From a virus, in IMG/VR virus record IMGVR_UViG_3300006793_000015, positions 50,470 to 114,469 of that record: a stretch of 64,000 bases of DNA; one strand, written 5' to 3'. Below, in pieces: positions 34,101 to 42,123 of this stretch. A program made the position numbers and the translations under genes. Numbering within the stretch: position 1 is the stretch's first letter; every line of letters starts with the position of its first letter. A model generated the notes under the pieces. It did no database searches and was not told the origin of the DNA. It was given only the letters and a program-made list of their open reading frames with translations.

Positions 34101-34564
34101 TAGAGTATGACGTAACAGATTACAGTACAGGCTTCCTACCAGTCGGACCTGATCGCAGTAGCGACACTGGAACACAATATTTTACATTTGCTTTCCGTAG
34201 ACAAGTTGTTGCTAACTTTGATATTAACATTACATCAAGTTCAGGAATAAGTGGCTTATGGATTGCCGCACCAGGCACTGCTATTGATAGTGCTAGTGGA
34301 CTCAACGGTTGGATAGATTCAAGCACAACATATGGTGGTAGTGGTGTTCCAGGTAGTGATGTAGGCAACGGCGGTAACGGTAGTGATGGTTGCGCGTTTA
34401 CATCAGGTGATAGAATTGCAACAGGTGTTTCACTAAGTGGTGGTTATACAATGACACTTGGTGCAGAGAACATGTCAAACGCTACAGGTAATGTAGTGTT
34501 GGTAAGAATAGCGTTAGCAAGTGGCGAATCAGTAACCGCACTTAGCGTAGGGGAGGCGGCATAA
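31118..34564 (+). CDS. large fibre/adhesin-like virion protein with PKD-type repeats
   Basis: A 1148-residue protein. The N-terminal 110 residues (GIGRVSGPMLQPNLVRQGTD, LLYLDVTNSRIGINQNTPGY, KAYVDAQIGG) are a fibre-attachment region. At least four PKD-like beta-sandwich repeats follow, each with a W-x-DG core and an H-TF end: YDITWGDGNTTTG, YTWDWGDGSSDDV with ARLAHTFT, YQYQWGDGTSNTT with NTIAHTFA, and YVYTWADGDSDS. The C-terminal part has glycine-rich loops (GGSGVPGSDVGNGGNGSDG). PKD domains mediate surface contact, so receptor or glycan binding is plausible. The stop overlaps the next ATG (TAATG). Confidence 0.7.
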   Translation: MGIGRVSGPMLQPNLVRQGTDLAFETDLLYLDVTNSRIGINQNTPGYSLDISGDLQVGNIELDTNTITTTNTDGNLILNANGAGQIQVSSKNIQNVLDPVLAQDAATKAYVDAQIGGSSGGSITLGTPTDGSLTTCSAYLGWTGSTFVTDAIDDLNEVVENIRNNTFVKEVDFTADQTVGGAGLVVTLTITATGNANRYDITWGDGNTTTGTSDSTPTHTYNSNVGSPFDVEVRAYNNSGCGTGSEATKVRASYIIIYTANPVVTFAAYTAASGGSPITYWDDGDTVYFENDTTNIGGATIQYTWDWGDGSSDDVINTDSDAGGSAGARLAHTFTTSTEQEQTRTVSLTLDSHNTADPSVIPTDDDTAYKIYDDHTPTVTLSGTTGINEEGTSGLPITFTNTTESTIGSYATYGIQYQYQWGDGTSNTTVNVGTGGSGDTGNTIAHTFALSSGNQASGTPVDYTGNLRVISNHSSSPFISSNFTVHVEPDVRANIAATAVTVSDRSGDNQYDIYDYTDYSGNNRALVRATNTSQNADDYVYTWADGDSDSPTEDGVSAGSIGATLDHDYTGESTGSYNLSFTANGTPDITAQTDVDTSITFTMNATPSAPADLSTKSITLSDSYQGTSPKLCAGFTDNSATSPLVAGASLTTTTARRYTSGTIDTSTVANAYNGLSGTLTASINGVDSGNKTFTSALNENGTFTSLVVSDQRDANDTISSATYPTGFYQTFDAKITQSLGSYSVGVNDERLEHSATGNTNYVSVVYDDVTASPTISSVGTLSEGTAGTKRYISGIPYYNTGSPTLNLTGVQISNLTGQAYRDTGSIVEVDNGTNQEGTSSAGTSNTNFTYAQIDGASSMLTGGIPNTDTGVASPYTIGTLSVPITSSSVRTVDRVKVRASNCNGKSSYSEVTATDINVHTASQSGINELVIAVADSLGNGTYTDDGIRSTAFLAETTDTPTFNGATNFYTSSLYTESSDPGVSGTKEATIRLGVLEYDVTDYSTGFLPVGPDRSSDTGTQYFTFAFRRQVVANFDINITSSSGISGLWIAAPGTAIDSASGLNGWIDSSTTYGGSGVPGSDVGNGGNGSDGCAFTSGDRIATGVSLSGGYTMTLGAENMSNATGNVVLVRIALASGESVTALSVGEAA

Positions 34565-35841
34565 TGGCAGTTTCAGATAACCAGAAAGTCGACTACCTTT
34601 GGAAAAAGTTAGGATACGGCGCCACCAAAACAGATACAAACGCACTTAAAAAGGCTCCTAACGAAGCCATAGCAAGTCCGCTATTGCTACGCGGTGACAA
34701 AGTTTGGAAGAACGCATCAAGCATTCCTTCCTCAATACCAGGCTCAAGTGCTGGTGTTGTTACTGTTTATACAACAGCCGCACCGCAGGAGTGTACGCAA
34801 GATATCACATCAACAGCGAACAGAACTTGGAAAACAACATTAACAGATTGGATATCACCTGAGATTGGCTCAACATATCAAGTAAAAGTTTATATACATA
34901 CTGCATCTGATGCAGGGAACGCCGCCGCAAGTGGCACACAAGTATTTGCTACAGGTTCCGGTAATGATGACGAATGGTTCTTTGATTACCAAAGTGGCGT
35001 ATTACACTTTGTTGGAGATAACTTACCTAATGGTGTAAGTTTTACAGGCAAGAGTGTTTACATTAGTGGCGCAAGATATACAGGCGACTTCGGCGTAGGT
35101 GGTGATACAGGAGACTTTATATTCTCAACAAATGTAATGTCAACAGGTACTACAAATGGTGACATACAAATTGATCCGGATGGCACAGGGCAGTTAGTAG
35201 TAGTAGGAACTAACTCAATGCTACCCCCTAGTGGTACTACATTAGAACGTCCTGGTTCACCATCAGCAGGTGACTTCCGCTATAACAGCACAGAAAATAA
35301 ACTAGAATACTATAACGGTAGTGATTGGGTATTTTTAGAAAGTTCTAACTATGCGTTAGTAACAAGTGATACATTTACAGGTGATGGATCAACTACTACG
35401 TTTACTTTAAGTACTTCAGCAACAACCAATAATACTATTGTTAGCATTAACGGTGCGTTACAACAGCCAACAACAGCATACAGTGTAAGTGGCACAACAC
35501 TTACTATGGTTGAAGAAATTCATTTAAATGATGTTGTTGAGGCAAGAATTTTTAGCACAGCACTTGCAAGTGTACAAACATTAATTAGAGATGCAGACAA
35601 TGATACTCAAGTAAGAGTTGAAGCAACTACTGACGAAGATACTATTCGATTTGCAACAGCCGGCACAGAAGTTGCTACAATGACTTCTAGTGCTACAGTT
35701 TTTGCTAATGCAGTACAAGTAGCAAGTATGACAACAACAGAACGAAATGCATTAACTGCCGCCAATGGAATGAATATTTACAATACTACAGATAATAAAT
35801 TTCAAGGATACGAGAACGGATCTTGGGCAAACTTTATATAA
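34564..35841 (+). CDS. fibre-type virion protein with shared C-terminal modules
   Basis: A 425-residue protein. The N-terminus begins MAVSDNQKVDYLWKKLGYGA, suggesting an attachment helix, with KAPNEAIASPLLLRGDKVW. A central beta domain contains WFFDYQSGVLHFVGDNLPNG. The C-terminal half carries PPSGTTLERPGSPSAGDFRY, then a YNGSDWVFLES strand, TGDGSTTTFTLS, VEARIFSTA and a final ENGSWANFI. These modules recur in the 142-aa and 1564-aa proteins. It is translationally coupled to the PKD protein by a 1-nt overlap. A fibre subunit role is inferred. Confidence 0.65.
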   Translation: MAVSDNQKVDYLWKKLGYGATKTDTNALKKAPNEAIASPLLLRGDKVWKNASSIPSSIPGSSAGVVTVYTTAAPQECTQDITSTANRTWKTTLTDWISPEIGSTYQVKVYIHTASDAGNAAASGTQVFATGSGNDDEWFFDYQSGVLHFVGDNLPNGVSFTGKSVYISGARYTGDFGVGGDTGDFIFSTNVMSTGTTNGDIQIDPDGTGQLVVVGTNSMLPPSGTTLERPGSPSAGDFRYNSTENKLEYYNGSDWVFLESSNYALVTSDTFTGDGSTTTFTLSTSATTNNTIVSINGALQQPTTAYSVSGTTLTMVEEIHLNDVVEARIFSTALASVQTLIRDADNDTQVRVEATTDEDTIRFATAGTEVATMTSSATVFANAVQVASMTTTERNALTAANGMNIYNTTDNKFQGYENGSWANFI

Positions 35842-35847
35842 GTTAAT

Positions 35848-35854
35848 GTAAATA
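35848..35854 (+). promoter_or_regulatory. possible late box GTAAATA before the 379-aa gene
   Basis: GTAAATAG lies 46 nt before the GTG at 35901; weak match. Confidence 0.3.
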
Positions 35855-35900
35855 GCACAACAAACAGTTAACCTAGGTATTATTCAAAATTAAGTGTGCC

Positions 35901-37040
35901 GTGAAAATCAAATTAATATTACTTAAAAATACAGATAAGAATTGCGAGCAGATTGCTGATAGATTGTTTGACTTTACAGAATTTTGTGTTCAGCAAAGAT
36001 ATCCTATACACTCACAAGACGACACAGATCCTATTACTATTGCAGACGAAGATTATATTTTTGTTATAAAAGCGGGGCATGTGTTTTGGGACAGATCAAT
36101 TTTTGATCAGTGTATAGAAGAATCTACCGAAGCAGTAATGGGAAACGAAAACTGGTTTCTAATTAATTGTAAATTACTTGAAGTAGATCCGGTAGAAGCA
36201 CAGTTACGTTTCGAAGCAAACTTCTACGGTGATTGGTATAGCAAATCTATACTAGATTCATATGTAAGCAATAGACCAACAAAAACATTTTCTAACAAGA
36301 TAGAAACACTAAAAGCATTTTGTTATCCTGAAACTTACTATAGCGAAGTAGAACAATTAATGGAAAACTTGGATTATCCTGTTCCTAAAAAGATAGAACC
36401 GTTTGCGTTTGAACTGCGTGAAGCCGCAAGAAATTTAAAAGATGGTTACTATATTATAAACACAGAAGAAGTTAATACATCACATAAGATTGAAAATAAG
36501 TTTGACAACTATATGGGAGTCTGTGGCGGATTAAAAACTTATATTTTATTAGGACAAGATTATTTTACAGATGATACAACTGTACTAATGTTTGATATTA
36601 GTCCTGCGGCAATAAAATGGCAACAATATTTAAGAAACAACTGGGACGGCGAAGTAGAATCTTTTAAACAAGTAACAAATAAGTTTATAGACGCAAATCC
36701 AAACTTAGTAGGAATACAAGATGGAGATCGCACAATTGAAAAATATATTAGTGAAAATAATATTACACAAGAAGATTTAAAACAGTATTGGAATAAGTTT
36801 TTAAGTTTAAATGTAGAGTATAAACAATTAGATCTCTTTAATAACAAGCATATTGAACAACTATTAAAGCATACAGAAGGCAAACATAATACATATTTTT
36901 GGCTCAGCAATTGCTTTCAAATGGAACGCTTAGTATTTCAATATGGATCACACATTAATTTACAAGATAAGTTTATAAAACGCTTCAGAGAAGGGTCTAG
37001 TTCAACGTGCGTTTTTGATATATCCGCGGATTTATTTTAA
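35901..37040 (+). CDS. hypothetical protein in fibre cluster (possible Rossmann-type enzyme)
   Basis: A 379-residue protein beginning at GTG; no better ATG lies upstream and no clear ribosome-binding site is seen, so the start is uncertain. Unlike its neighbours it is a globular, Lys/Glu/Asn-rich protein. An N-terminal KIKLILLKNTDKNCEQIADR strand-helix, the central NYMGVCGGLKTYILLG and VLMFDISPAAIKWQQYLRNN suggest a Rossmann-like fold with an aspartate at a strand end, as in methyltransferases. The C-terminal region holds TYFWLSNCFQMERLVFQYG. It lies between two fibre genes, so modification of a fibre or receptor is possible. I do not recognise the family. Confidence 0.55.
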   Translation: MKIKLILLKNTDKNCEQIADRLFDFTEFCVQQRYPIHSQDDTDPITIADEDYIFVIKAGHVFWDRSIFDQCIEESTEAVMGNENWFLINCKLLEVDPVEAQLRFEANFYGDWYSKSILDSYVSNRPTKTFSNKIETLKAFCYPETYYSEVEQLMENLDYPVPKKIEPFAFELREAARNLKDGYYIINTEEVNTSHKIENKFDNYMGVCGGLKTYILLGQDYFTDDTTVLMFDISPAAIKWQQYLRNNWDGEVESFKQVTNKFIDANPNLVGIQDGDRTIEKYISENNITQEDLKQYWNKFLSLNVEYKQLDLFNNKHIEQLLKHTEGKHNTYFWLSNCFQMERLVFQYGSHINLQDKFIKRFREGSSSTCVFDISADLF

Positions 37041-37055
37041 AAATAATATGCTACT

Positions 37056-37085
37056 ATAACTATTTTTATTAGGCAAAATAGTTAT
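37056..37085 (+). terminator. 11-bp hairpin downstream of the 379-aa gene
   Basis: ATAACTATTTT-TATTAGGC-AAAATAGTTAT is a perfect 11-bp stem with an 8-nt loop, 16 nt after the stop codon. It lacks a downstream T-run, so it may be a weak terminator or processing signal. Confidence 0.45.
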
Positions 37086-37138
37086 TCTAGGCACTTTAAG
37101 TAGCGATTATGTGCTAACACTAAATCATCAAAAATACA

Positions 37139-37290
37139 TTTAAATACTCGCATACTATATATGCTCGAGCATATAGATGACCTTTATATATTTTTTCGAG
37201 ATGAAATATGAAGGAATTGTCTGTCATTGGCAGACGAGATCATTCCACAATATGTATATATGGTATATGATAGTCTTCTGAAGGAAGACT
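37139..37290 (+). promoter_or_regulatory. late box and structured leader of the 1564-aa fibre gene
   Basis: TTTAAATA (37139-37146) is followed by an 18-bp perfect palindrome around ATGCTCGAGCAT (37158-37175), a composite stem GGAAT/ATTCC enclosing GTCTG/CAGAC (37213-37246) and AGTCTTC/GAAGACT (37272-37290). The ATG is at 37316 behind AATGGAGAA. The three hairpins fill the whole leader, so control at the RNA level is plausible. Confidence 0.5.
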
Positions 37291-37315
37291 TTAAACAGGA
37301 ATGGAGAAATAATAA

Positions 37316-40300
37316 ATGGCTTTAACTAGAATAGATACCGATCAGTTATCAGATGGTGCCGTAACCAACGTTAAGATCGCAGCCGATGCCGCAATTGTCG
37401 GTAGTAAATTGGCAGACGACTTAACATACGGATCCAACTTAACTGTATCAGGTAACCTAACAGTTAACGGTACAACAACAACAGTTGATACCACAAACAT
37501 GTCTATTGAAGATCCTCTATTAGTATTCAGTGCAAACGCAACTGGGTCCGCTACAGCAGACGCTGGTTTCGTTGTAGAGCGTGGTGACGACGCAAACGTA
37601 GGTTTCATCTGGGATGAATCTGCAGATGAGTTTGTCGCTATTACAACAACAGAAACTGGTGGCACAGCAGGTAACGTCACAGTATCAGCATATGCTGACA
37701 TTCAAGTTGCTGATATTACAGCAGTAAATATCGCAGGTACATTGTCAACTGCAACGCAAAACAGCGTTACAACAATGACTGGTTTAACAACAACTGGCAC
37801 CATTGGTACAGGTACTTGGGAAGCAACAGACGTTGGCGTATCACACGGTGGTACAGGTAGTTCAACCGCTTCAGGCGCACGAACAAACCTAGGCGTTGCT
37901 ATTGGCTCAGACGTACAAGCATGGGACGCTCAATTAGATGATATCGCAGCTCTAGCCGTAACAGACGGTAACATTATCGTAGGTGATGGTTCTAACTGGG
38001 TTGCTGAATCAGGTGCAACAGCAAGAACATCACTTGGTGTAGCAATTGGCTCAAACGTACAAGCATGGGATGCTCAATTAGACGACATTGCAGCTCTAAC
38101 CCCAACAGATAGCAACATCATCGTTGGTGATGGCACTAACTGGGTAGCAGAGACAGGTGCAACAGCAAGAACATCACTTGGTGTAGCAATTGGTACAGAC
38201 GTACAAGCATATGATGCAGAACTAGCAGCTATTGCTGGTTTAACATCAGCTGCCGACAAAGGTATTCAATTTACAGGCTCAGGTACAGCCGCAACTTACG
38301 ACTTAACAGCCGCAGGTAAAGCACTACTTGATGATGCAAACGCAGCCGCTCAATTAGTAACACTAGGCTTAACAGCAACAGCCGCTGAACTTAATACTTT
38401 AGATGATATCGCTTCAACAACAGCAGAGTTGAATATCGTAGACGGCGACACAGCCGCAACATCAACAACACTTGCTGATGCAGATCGTGTTGTAGTAAAC
38501 GATGGCGGTACAATGGTACAAGTGGCTCTAACAGACTTCGAAGTTTACTTTGAATCTGCACTAGATACACTAAACAATGTAACATCAGCAAGTTCACTAG
38601 CAACAGTAGGTACAATCACTTCAGGTACATGGAACGGTACATCAATTGCTGATGCATACGTTGACAATGACCTAACAATTAGTGGTGGTACAGTAAACAG
38701 TTCAGTAATTGGTGGAGTAACACCAGCAGCTGGTACATTTACAACATTAACAGCCAACGATCAGTTGGTAGTAGCCGCCGGCGCAACAATTACCGGTGAT
38801 ACAACAGATGAGATTACACTAGCAGTTAAAGGTGTAGGCTCACAAACAGCAAACTTAATAACTGTCGAAATTAGCGATGGTACAGATAAGTTTACAATCG
38901 CAGCCGACGGTTCAGTCGTAATTGCACAAGACTTAACACTTGCTTCAGGTGCAACAGTCACAGCAATCCTAGACGAAGACAATATGGCAAGCGATAGTGC
39001 AACATCATTAGCAACACAACAATCTATCAAAGCATACGTTGACGACCAGGTCGGTGCATCCGCACTGGACATTGCTGGTGACTCTGGCACAGACACAGTA
39101 ACAGTTGGCACAGATACACTAACATTTGATGGTGGTGCAAACATTACATCAGTGGCTACAGATAATCAAATATCTTATGCACTTGATGCAGACGTTACTG
39201 GCTTGACATCATTGGTAGTTGATGATTTAACATTAGATGGTTCAAGCATTACAAACGGTAGTGGTAATATTACACTTAGTGCCAACGGTGGCGCAGGTGA
39301 CGTTATTATTACTGGTGACTTAACAGTTAACGGTACAACAACAACAGTTAACTCTACAGTTACAACACTCGACGATCCAATTATGACATTGGGTGGTGAT
39401 ACAGCTGGTTTAGATGATGACAAAGACCGCGGTGTTGAATTTAAATGGCACAACGGTGTAACAGCAAAAGTTGGTTTCTTCGGTTACGATGATTCCGCAA
39501 GCAAGTTTACATTTATTCCAGATGCAACAATCACTAGTGAAGTAGCAGCTGGTACAGCAGGTGACGTAATCTTTGGTAGCATCGAAGGTACTATTGCAAC
39601 TGCAACACAAAACAGCATCACAACAATGACTGGCTTAACAACAACTGGTACAATTGGAACTGGTGTTTGGGAAGCAACAGATGTTGGCGTAGCACATGGT
39701 GGTACAGGCGCATCAAATGCATCTGACGCCCGTGATAACTTAGGCCTAACAATTGGTACAAACGTACAGGCATGGGATGCACAGTTAGATGACATCGCAG
39801 CTCTAGCAGTAACAGATGGTAACATCATCGTTGGTGATGGCACTAAATGGGTAGCAGAGTCAGGTGCAACAGCAAGAGCATCACTTGGTGTAACAATCGG
39901 TACAAATGTACAAGCATGGGATGCACAGTTGGATGATATCGCAGCTCTAGCAGTAACTGACGGCAACATTATTGTTGGTGACGGTACTAACTGGGTAGCA
40001 GAGTCAGGCGCAACAGCAAGAACATCACTTGGTGTAGCAATTGGTTCAGATGTACAGGCATATGATGCAGAGTTAGCCGCAATCGCAGGCCTAACATCAG
40101 CTGCTGATAAAGGTATCCAGTTTACTGGTTCCGGCACAGCCGCAACATATGACTTAACATCCGCAGGTAAAGCGTTGTTAGACGACGCTAACGCCGCCGC
40201 CCAACGTACAACAATGGGTGTAGCAATTGGTTCAGATGTACAGGCATGGGATGCCCAACTAGACGATATCGCAGCTCTAACTCCAACAGATAGCAACATC

Positions 40301-42010
40301 ATCGTAGGTGATGGTTCTAACTGGGTAGCAGAAACAGGAGCAACAGCACGAACATCACTAGGTTTAACCATTGGTACAGATGTACAAGCATATGACGCAG
40401 AACTAGCCGCTATCGCAGGTCTAACTTCAGCAGCCGATAAAGGTATCCAGTTTACTGGTTCCGGAACAGCCGCAGTATATGACCTAACAGCAGCCGGTAA
40501 AGCACTTCTAGATGACGCTAATGCCGCCGCTCAGTTGGTAACATTAGGTTTGACAGCAACTGCCGCCGAAATTAACGTACTAGATGATATCACATCAACA
40601 ACAGCAGAACTAAACATTGTTGACGGTGATACAGCTGCAACATCAACAACATTAGCAGACGCAGATCGTGTAGTTGTTAACGACAACGGTACAATGGTTC
40701 AAGTAGCATTAACAGATTTCGAGACATACTTCGAAACAGCACTTGATACATTGAACAACGTTACATCAGCAAGTTCACTAGCAACTGTAGGTACAATTAC
40801 TTCAGGTACATGGAATGCTGACGTTATTGGCGTACAGTACGGTGGTACAGGTGCCGCAACTTTAACATCCAACAGCCTACTAACAGGTAATGGTACATCA
40901 GCAGTACAAGCAGAAGCAAACATCACATATGATGGCACAACATTCGGTGTTGATGACGCCGCAGTCTTTAACGAGAGTGCAGGTGACAACGACTTCCGTA
41001 TTGAATCTGTAAACAGTGCTAATATGTTTTATGTTGATGCAAGTGTAGACTCAGTTGGTTTATTAACCGCAACACCTAACGCAGGTACAGTACTTGACAT
41101 GAGTGCTTCAACAGAATCATTCTTGTTACCAAAAGGTACAACAGTACAGCGTCCAGGTTCACCAGTAGCAGGTATGATGCGTTATCACTCAGATGACAAC
41201 GTATTTGAATTCTACAATGGTACAGAGTGGAAACAAACAACAACAGAGTTCACAATTGTACAAAGTGAAACATACACAGGTGATGGTAGCACAACTGCAT
41301 TCACAGGCTTAAACGCTGATCTAACAACTAATAGTTGTTTAGTAACTGTAAACGGTGTTGTACAATTACCAACAGCCGCTTACGCTATTTCAGGAACAAC
41401 AATTACATTTACAGAGGCACCAGCCACTGGCGATGCAATTGAAATTCGTGAATTTACTACAACACAAACTATTACACGTTTAGAAGATGCTGACGGTGAC
41501 ACCAAGATCCAAGTAGAAGAGTCTTCAGACGAGGACGTAATCCGCTTTGACGTAGCAGGAAGCCAAATTGCTTATATGGATGGAACTGGTTTGGTTCTTT
41601 CATCAGGCACTTTCCAAGGTACAGCAACATCAGCACAATATGCTGACTTGGCAGAACGTTACACAAGTGACACAATCTATGAGCCAGGTACTGTTGTTTC
41701 CTTCGGCGGCGACGCAGAAGTAACAATGTCTACTGAGTCCATGGATTCACGTATTGCAGGTGTAGTATCCACAAACCCAGGTTTCTTAATGAACGACGGT
41801 CTAGAGGGTACAAACGTAGCAGTAGCACTAACAGGTCGTGTACCTGTTAAGGTAACAGGCACAATCCGTAAAGGTGACATGCTAGTTTCCGCAGGCGAAG
41901 GTTACGCAAAAGCAGAAGCAAATCCACGTTTAGGATCAGTAATTGGTAAAGCACTTGAAGACTTTAACGGTGTTTCAGGTATTATCGAGGTAGTTGTAGG
42001 TAGACTATAA
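37316..42010 (+). CDS. giant repetitive tail fibre protein
   Basis: A 1564-residue fibre, the largest protein in the window. The N-terminus ALTRIDTDQLSDGAVTNVKI is followed by GNLTVNGTTTTVDTTNMSIE, also seen near residue 670. SHGGTGSSTASGARTNLG and AHGGTGASNASDARDNLG are classic tail-fibre repeats. Eight tandem modules of two types (48-residue AWDAQ type, 62-residue AYDAE type) occupy residues 194-351 and 811-1078. The C-terminus carries PKGTTVQRPGSPVAGMMRYH, TGDGSTTAFTG, and a terminal domain ADLAERYTSDTIYEPGTVVS with VALTGRVPVKVTGTIRKGDM and GVSGIIEVVVGRL. Probably the main receptor-binding fibre. A strong terminator follows. Confidence 0.85.
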   Translation: MALTRIDTDQLSDGAVTNVKIAADAAIVGSKLADDLTYGSNLTVSGNLTVNGTTTTVDTTNMSIEDPLLVFSANATGSATADAGFVVERGDDANVGFIWDESADEFVAITTTETGGTAGNVTVSAYADIQVADITAVNIAGTLSTATQNSVTTMTGLTTTGTIGTGTWEATDVGVSHGGTGSSTASGARTNLGVAIGSDVQAWDAQLDDIAALAVTDGNIIVGDGSNWVAESGATARTSLGVAIGSNVQAWDAQLDDIAALTPTDSNIIVGDGTNWVAETGATARTSLGVAIGTDVQAYDAELAAIAGLTSAADKGIQFTGSGTAATYDLTAAGKALLDDANAAAQLVTLGLTATAAELNTLDDIASTTAELNIVDGDTAATSTTLADADRVVVNDGGTMVQVALTDFEVYFESALDTLNNVTSASSLATVGTITSGTWNGTSIADAYVDNDLTISGGTVNSSVIGGVTPAAGTFTTLTANDQLVVAAGATITGDTTDEITLAVKGVGSQTANLITVEISDGTDKFTIAADGSVVIAQDLTLASGATVTAILDEDNMASDSATSLATQQSIKAYVDDQVGASALDIAGDSGTDTVTVGTDTLTFDGGANITSVATDNQISYALDADVTGLTSLVVDDLTLDGSSITNGSGNITLSANGGAGDVIITGDLTVNGTTTTVNSTVTTLDDPIMTLGGDTAGLDDDKDRGVEFKWHNGVTAKVGFFGYDDSASKFTFIPDATITSEVAAGTAGDVIFGSIEGTIATATQNSITTMTGLTTTGTIGTGVWEATDVGVAHGGTGASNASDARDNLGLTIGTNVQAWDAQLDDIAALAVTDGNIIVGDGTKWVAESGATARASLGVTIGTNVQAWDAQLDDIAALAVTDGNIIVGDGTNWVAESGATARTSLGVAIGSDVQAYDAELAAIAGLTSAADKGIQFTGSGTAATYDLTSAGKALLDDANAAAQRTTMGVAIGSDVQAWDAQLDDIAALTPTDSNIIVGDGSNWVAETGATARTSLGLTIGTDVQAYDAELAAIAGLTSAADKGIQFTGSGTAAVYDLTAAGKALLDDANAAAQLVTLGLTATAAEINVLDDITSTTAELNIVDGDTAATSTTLADADRVVVNDNGTMVQVALTDFETYFETALDTLNNVTSASSLATVGTITSGTWNADVIGVQYGGTGAATLTSNSLLTGNGTSAVQAEANITYDGTTFGVDDAAVFNESAGDNDFRIESVNSANMFYVDASVDSVGLLTATPNAGTVLDMSASTESFLLPKGTTVQRPGSPVAGMMRYHSDDNVFEFYNGTEWKQTTTEFTIVQSETYTGDGSTTAFTGLNADLTTNSCLVTVNGVVQLPTAAYAISGTTITFTEAPATGDAIEIREFTTTQTITRLEDADGDTKIQVEESSDEDVIRFDVAGSQIAYMDGTGLVLSSGTFQGTATSAQYADLAERYTSDTIYEPGTVVSFGGDAEVTMSTESMDSRIAGVVSTNPGFLMNDGLEGTNVAVALTGRVPVKVTGTIRKGDMLVSAGEGYAKAEANPRLGSVIGKALEDFNGVSGIIEVVVGRL
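37895..38368 (+). repeat. tandem fibre repeats, first array (three modules)
   Basis: Modules at 37895-38038 and 38039-38182 (144 nt, AWDAQ type) and 38183-38368 (186 nt, AYDAE type), keeping reading frame. Codon changes are partly synonymous. Confidence 0.9.
39746..40549 (+). repeat. tandem fibre repeats, second array (five modules)
   Basis: Modules at 39746-39889, 39890-40033 and 40220-40363 (144 nt, AWDAQ type), 40034-40219 and 40364-40549 (186 nt, AYDAE type). The sequence following both arrays (LNIVDGDTAATSTTLADADR) is duplicated as well, indicating a larger block duplication. Confidence 0.9.
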
Positions 42011-42053
42011 GTTGTTATATTAATAAGTTTAACTTACATTATTAAGTTGTACA

Positions 42054-42086
42054 GTGAGGGGGACGAAAGTCCCCCTTACTTTTCTT
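42054..42086 (+). terminator. strong terminator after the giant fibre gene
   Basis: GTGAGGGGGAC-gaaa-GTCCCCCTTAC, an 11-bp stem (one G-U) closed by a GNRA-type gaaa loop at 42054-42079, followed by TTTTCTT. Confidence 0.85.
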
Positions 42087-42090
42087 ATTA

Positions 42091-42099
42091 AAATAAATA
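42091..42099 (+). promoter_or_regulatory. late promoter box AAATAAATA before the 251-aa gene
   Basis: AAATAAATA lies 24 nt before the TTG start at 42124, with AGGAGG (42110-42115) as ribosome-binding site. Confidence 0.6.
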
Positions 42100-42123
42100 C
42101 AGTATACACAGGAGGCTTATGCT

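Noticed and set aside
37895-40549. CRISPR-like direct repeats
   Set aside because: Units are in-frame coding repeats of a fibre protein without unique spacers.
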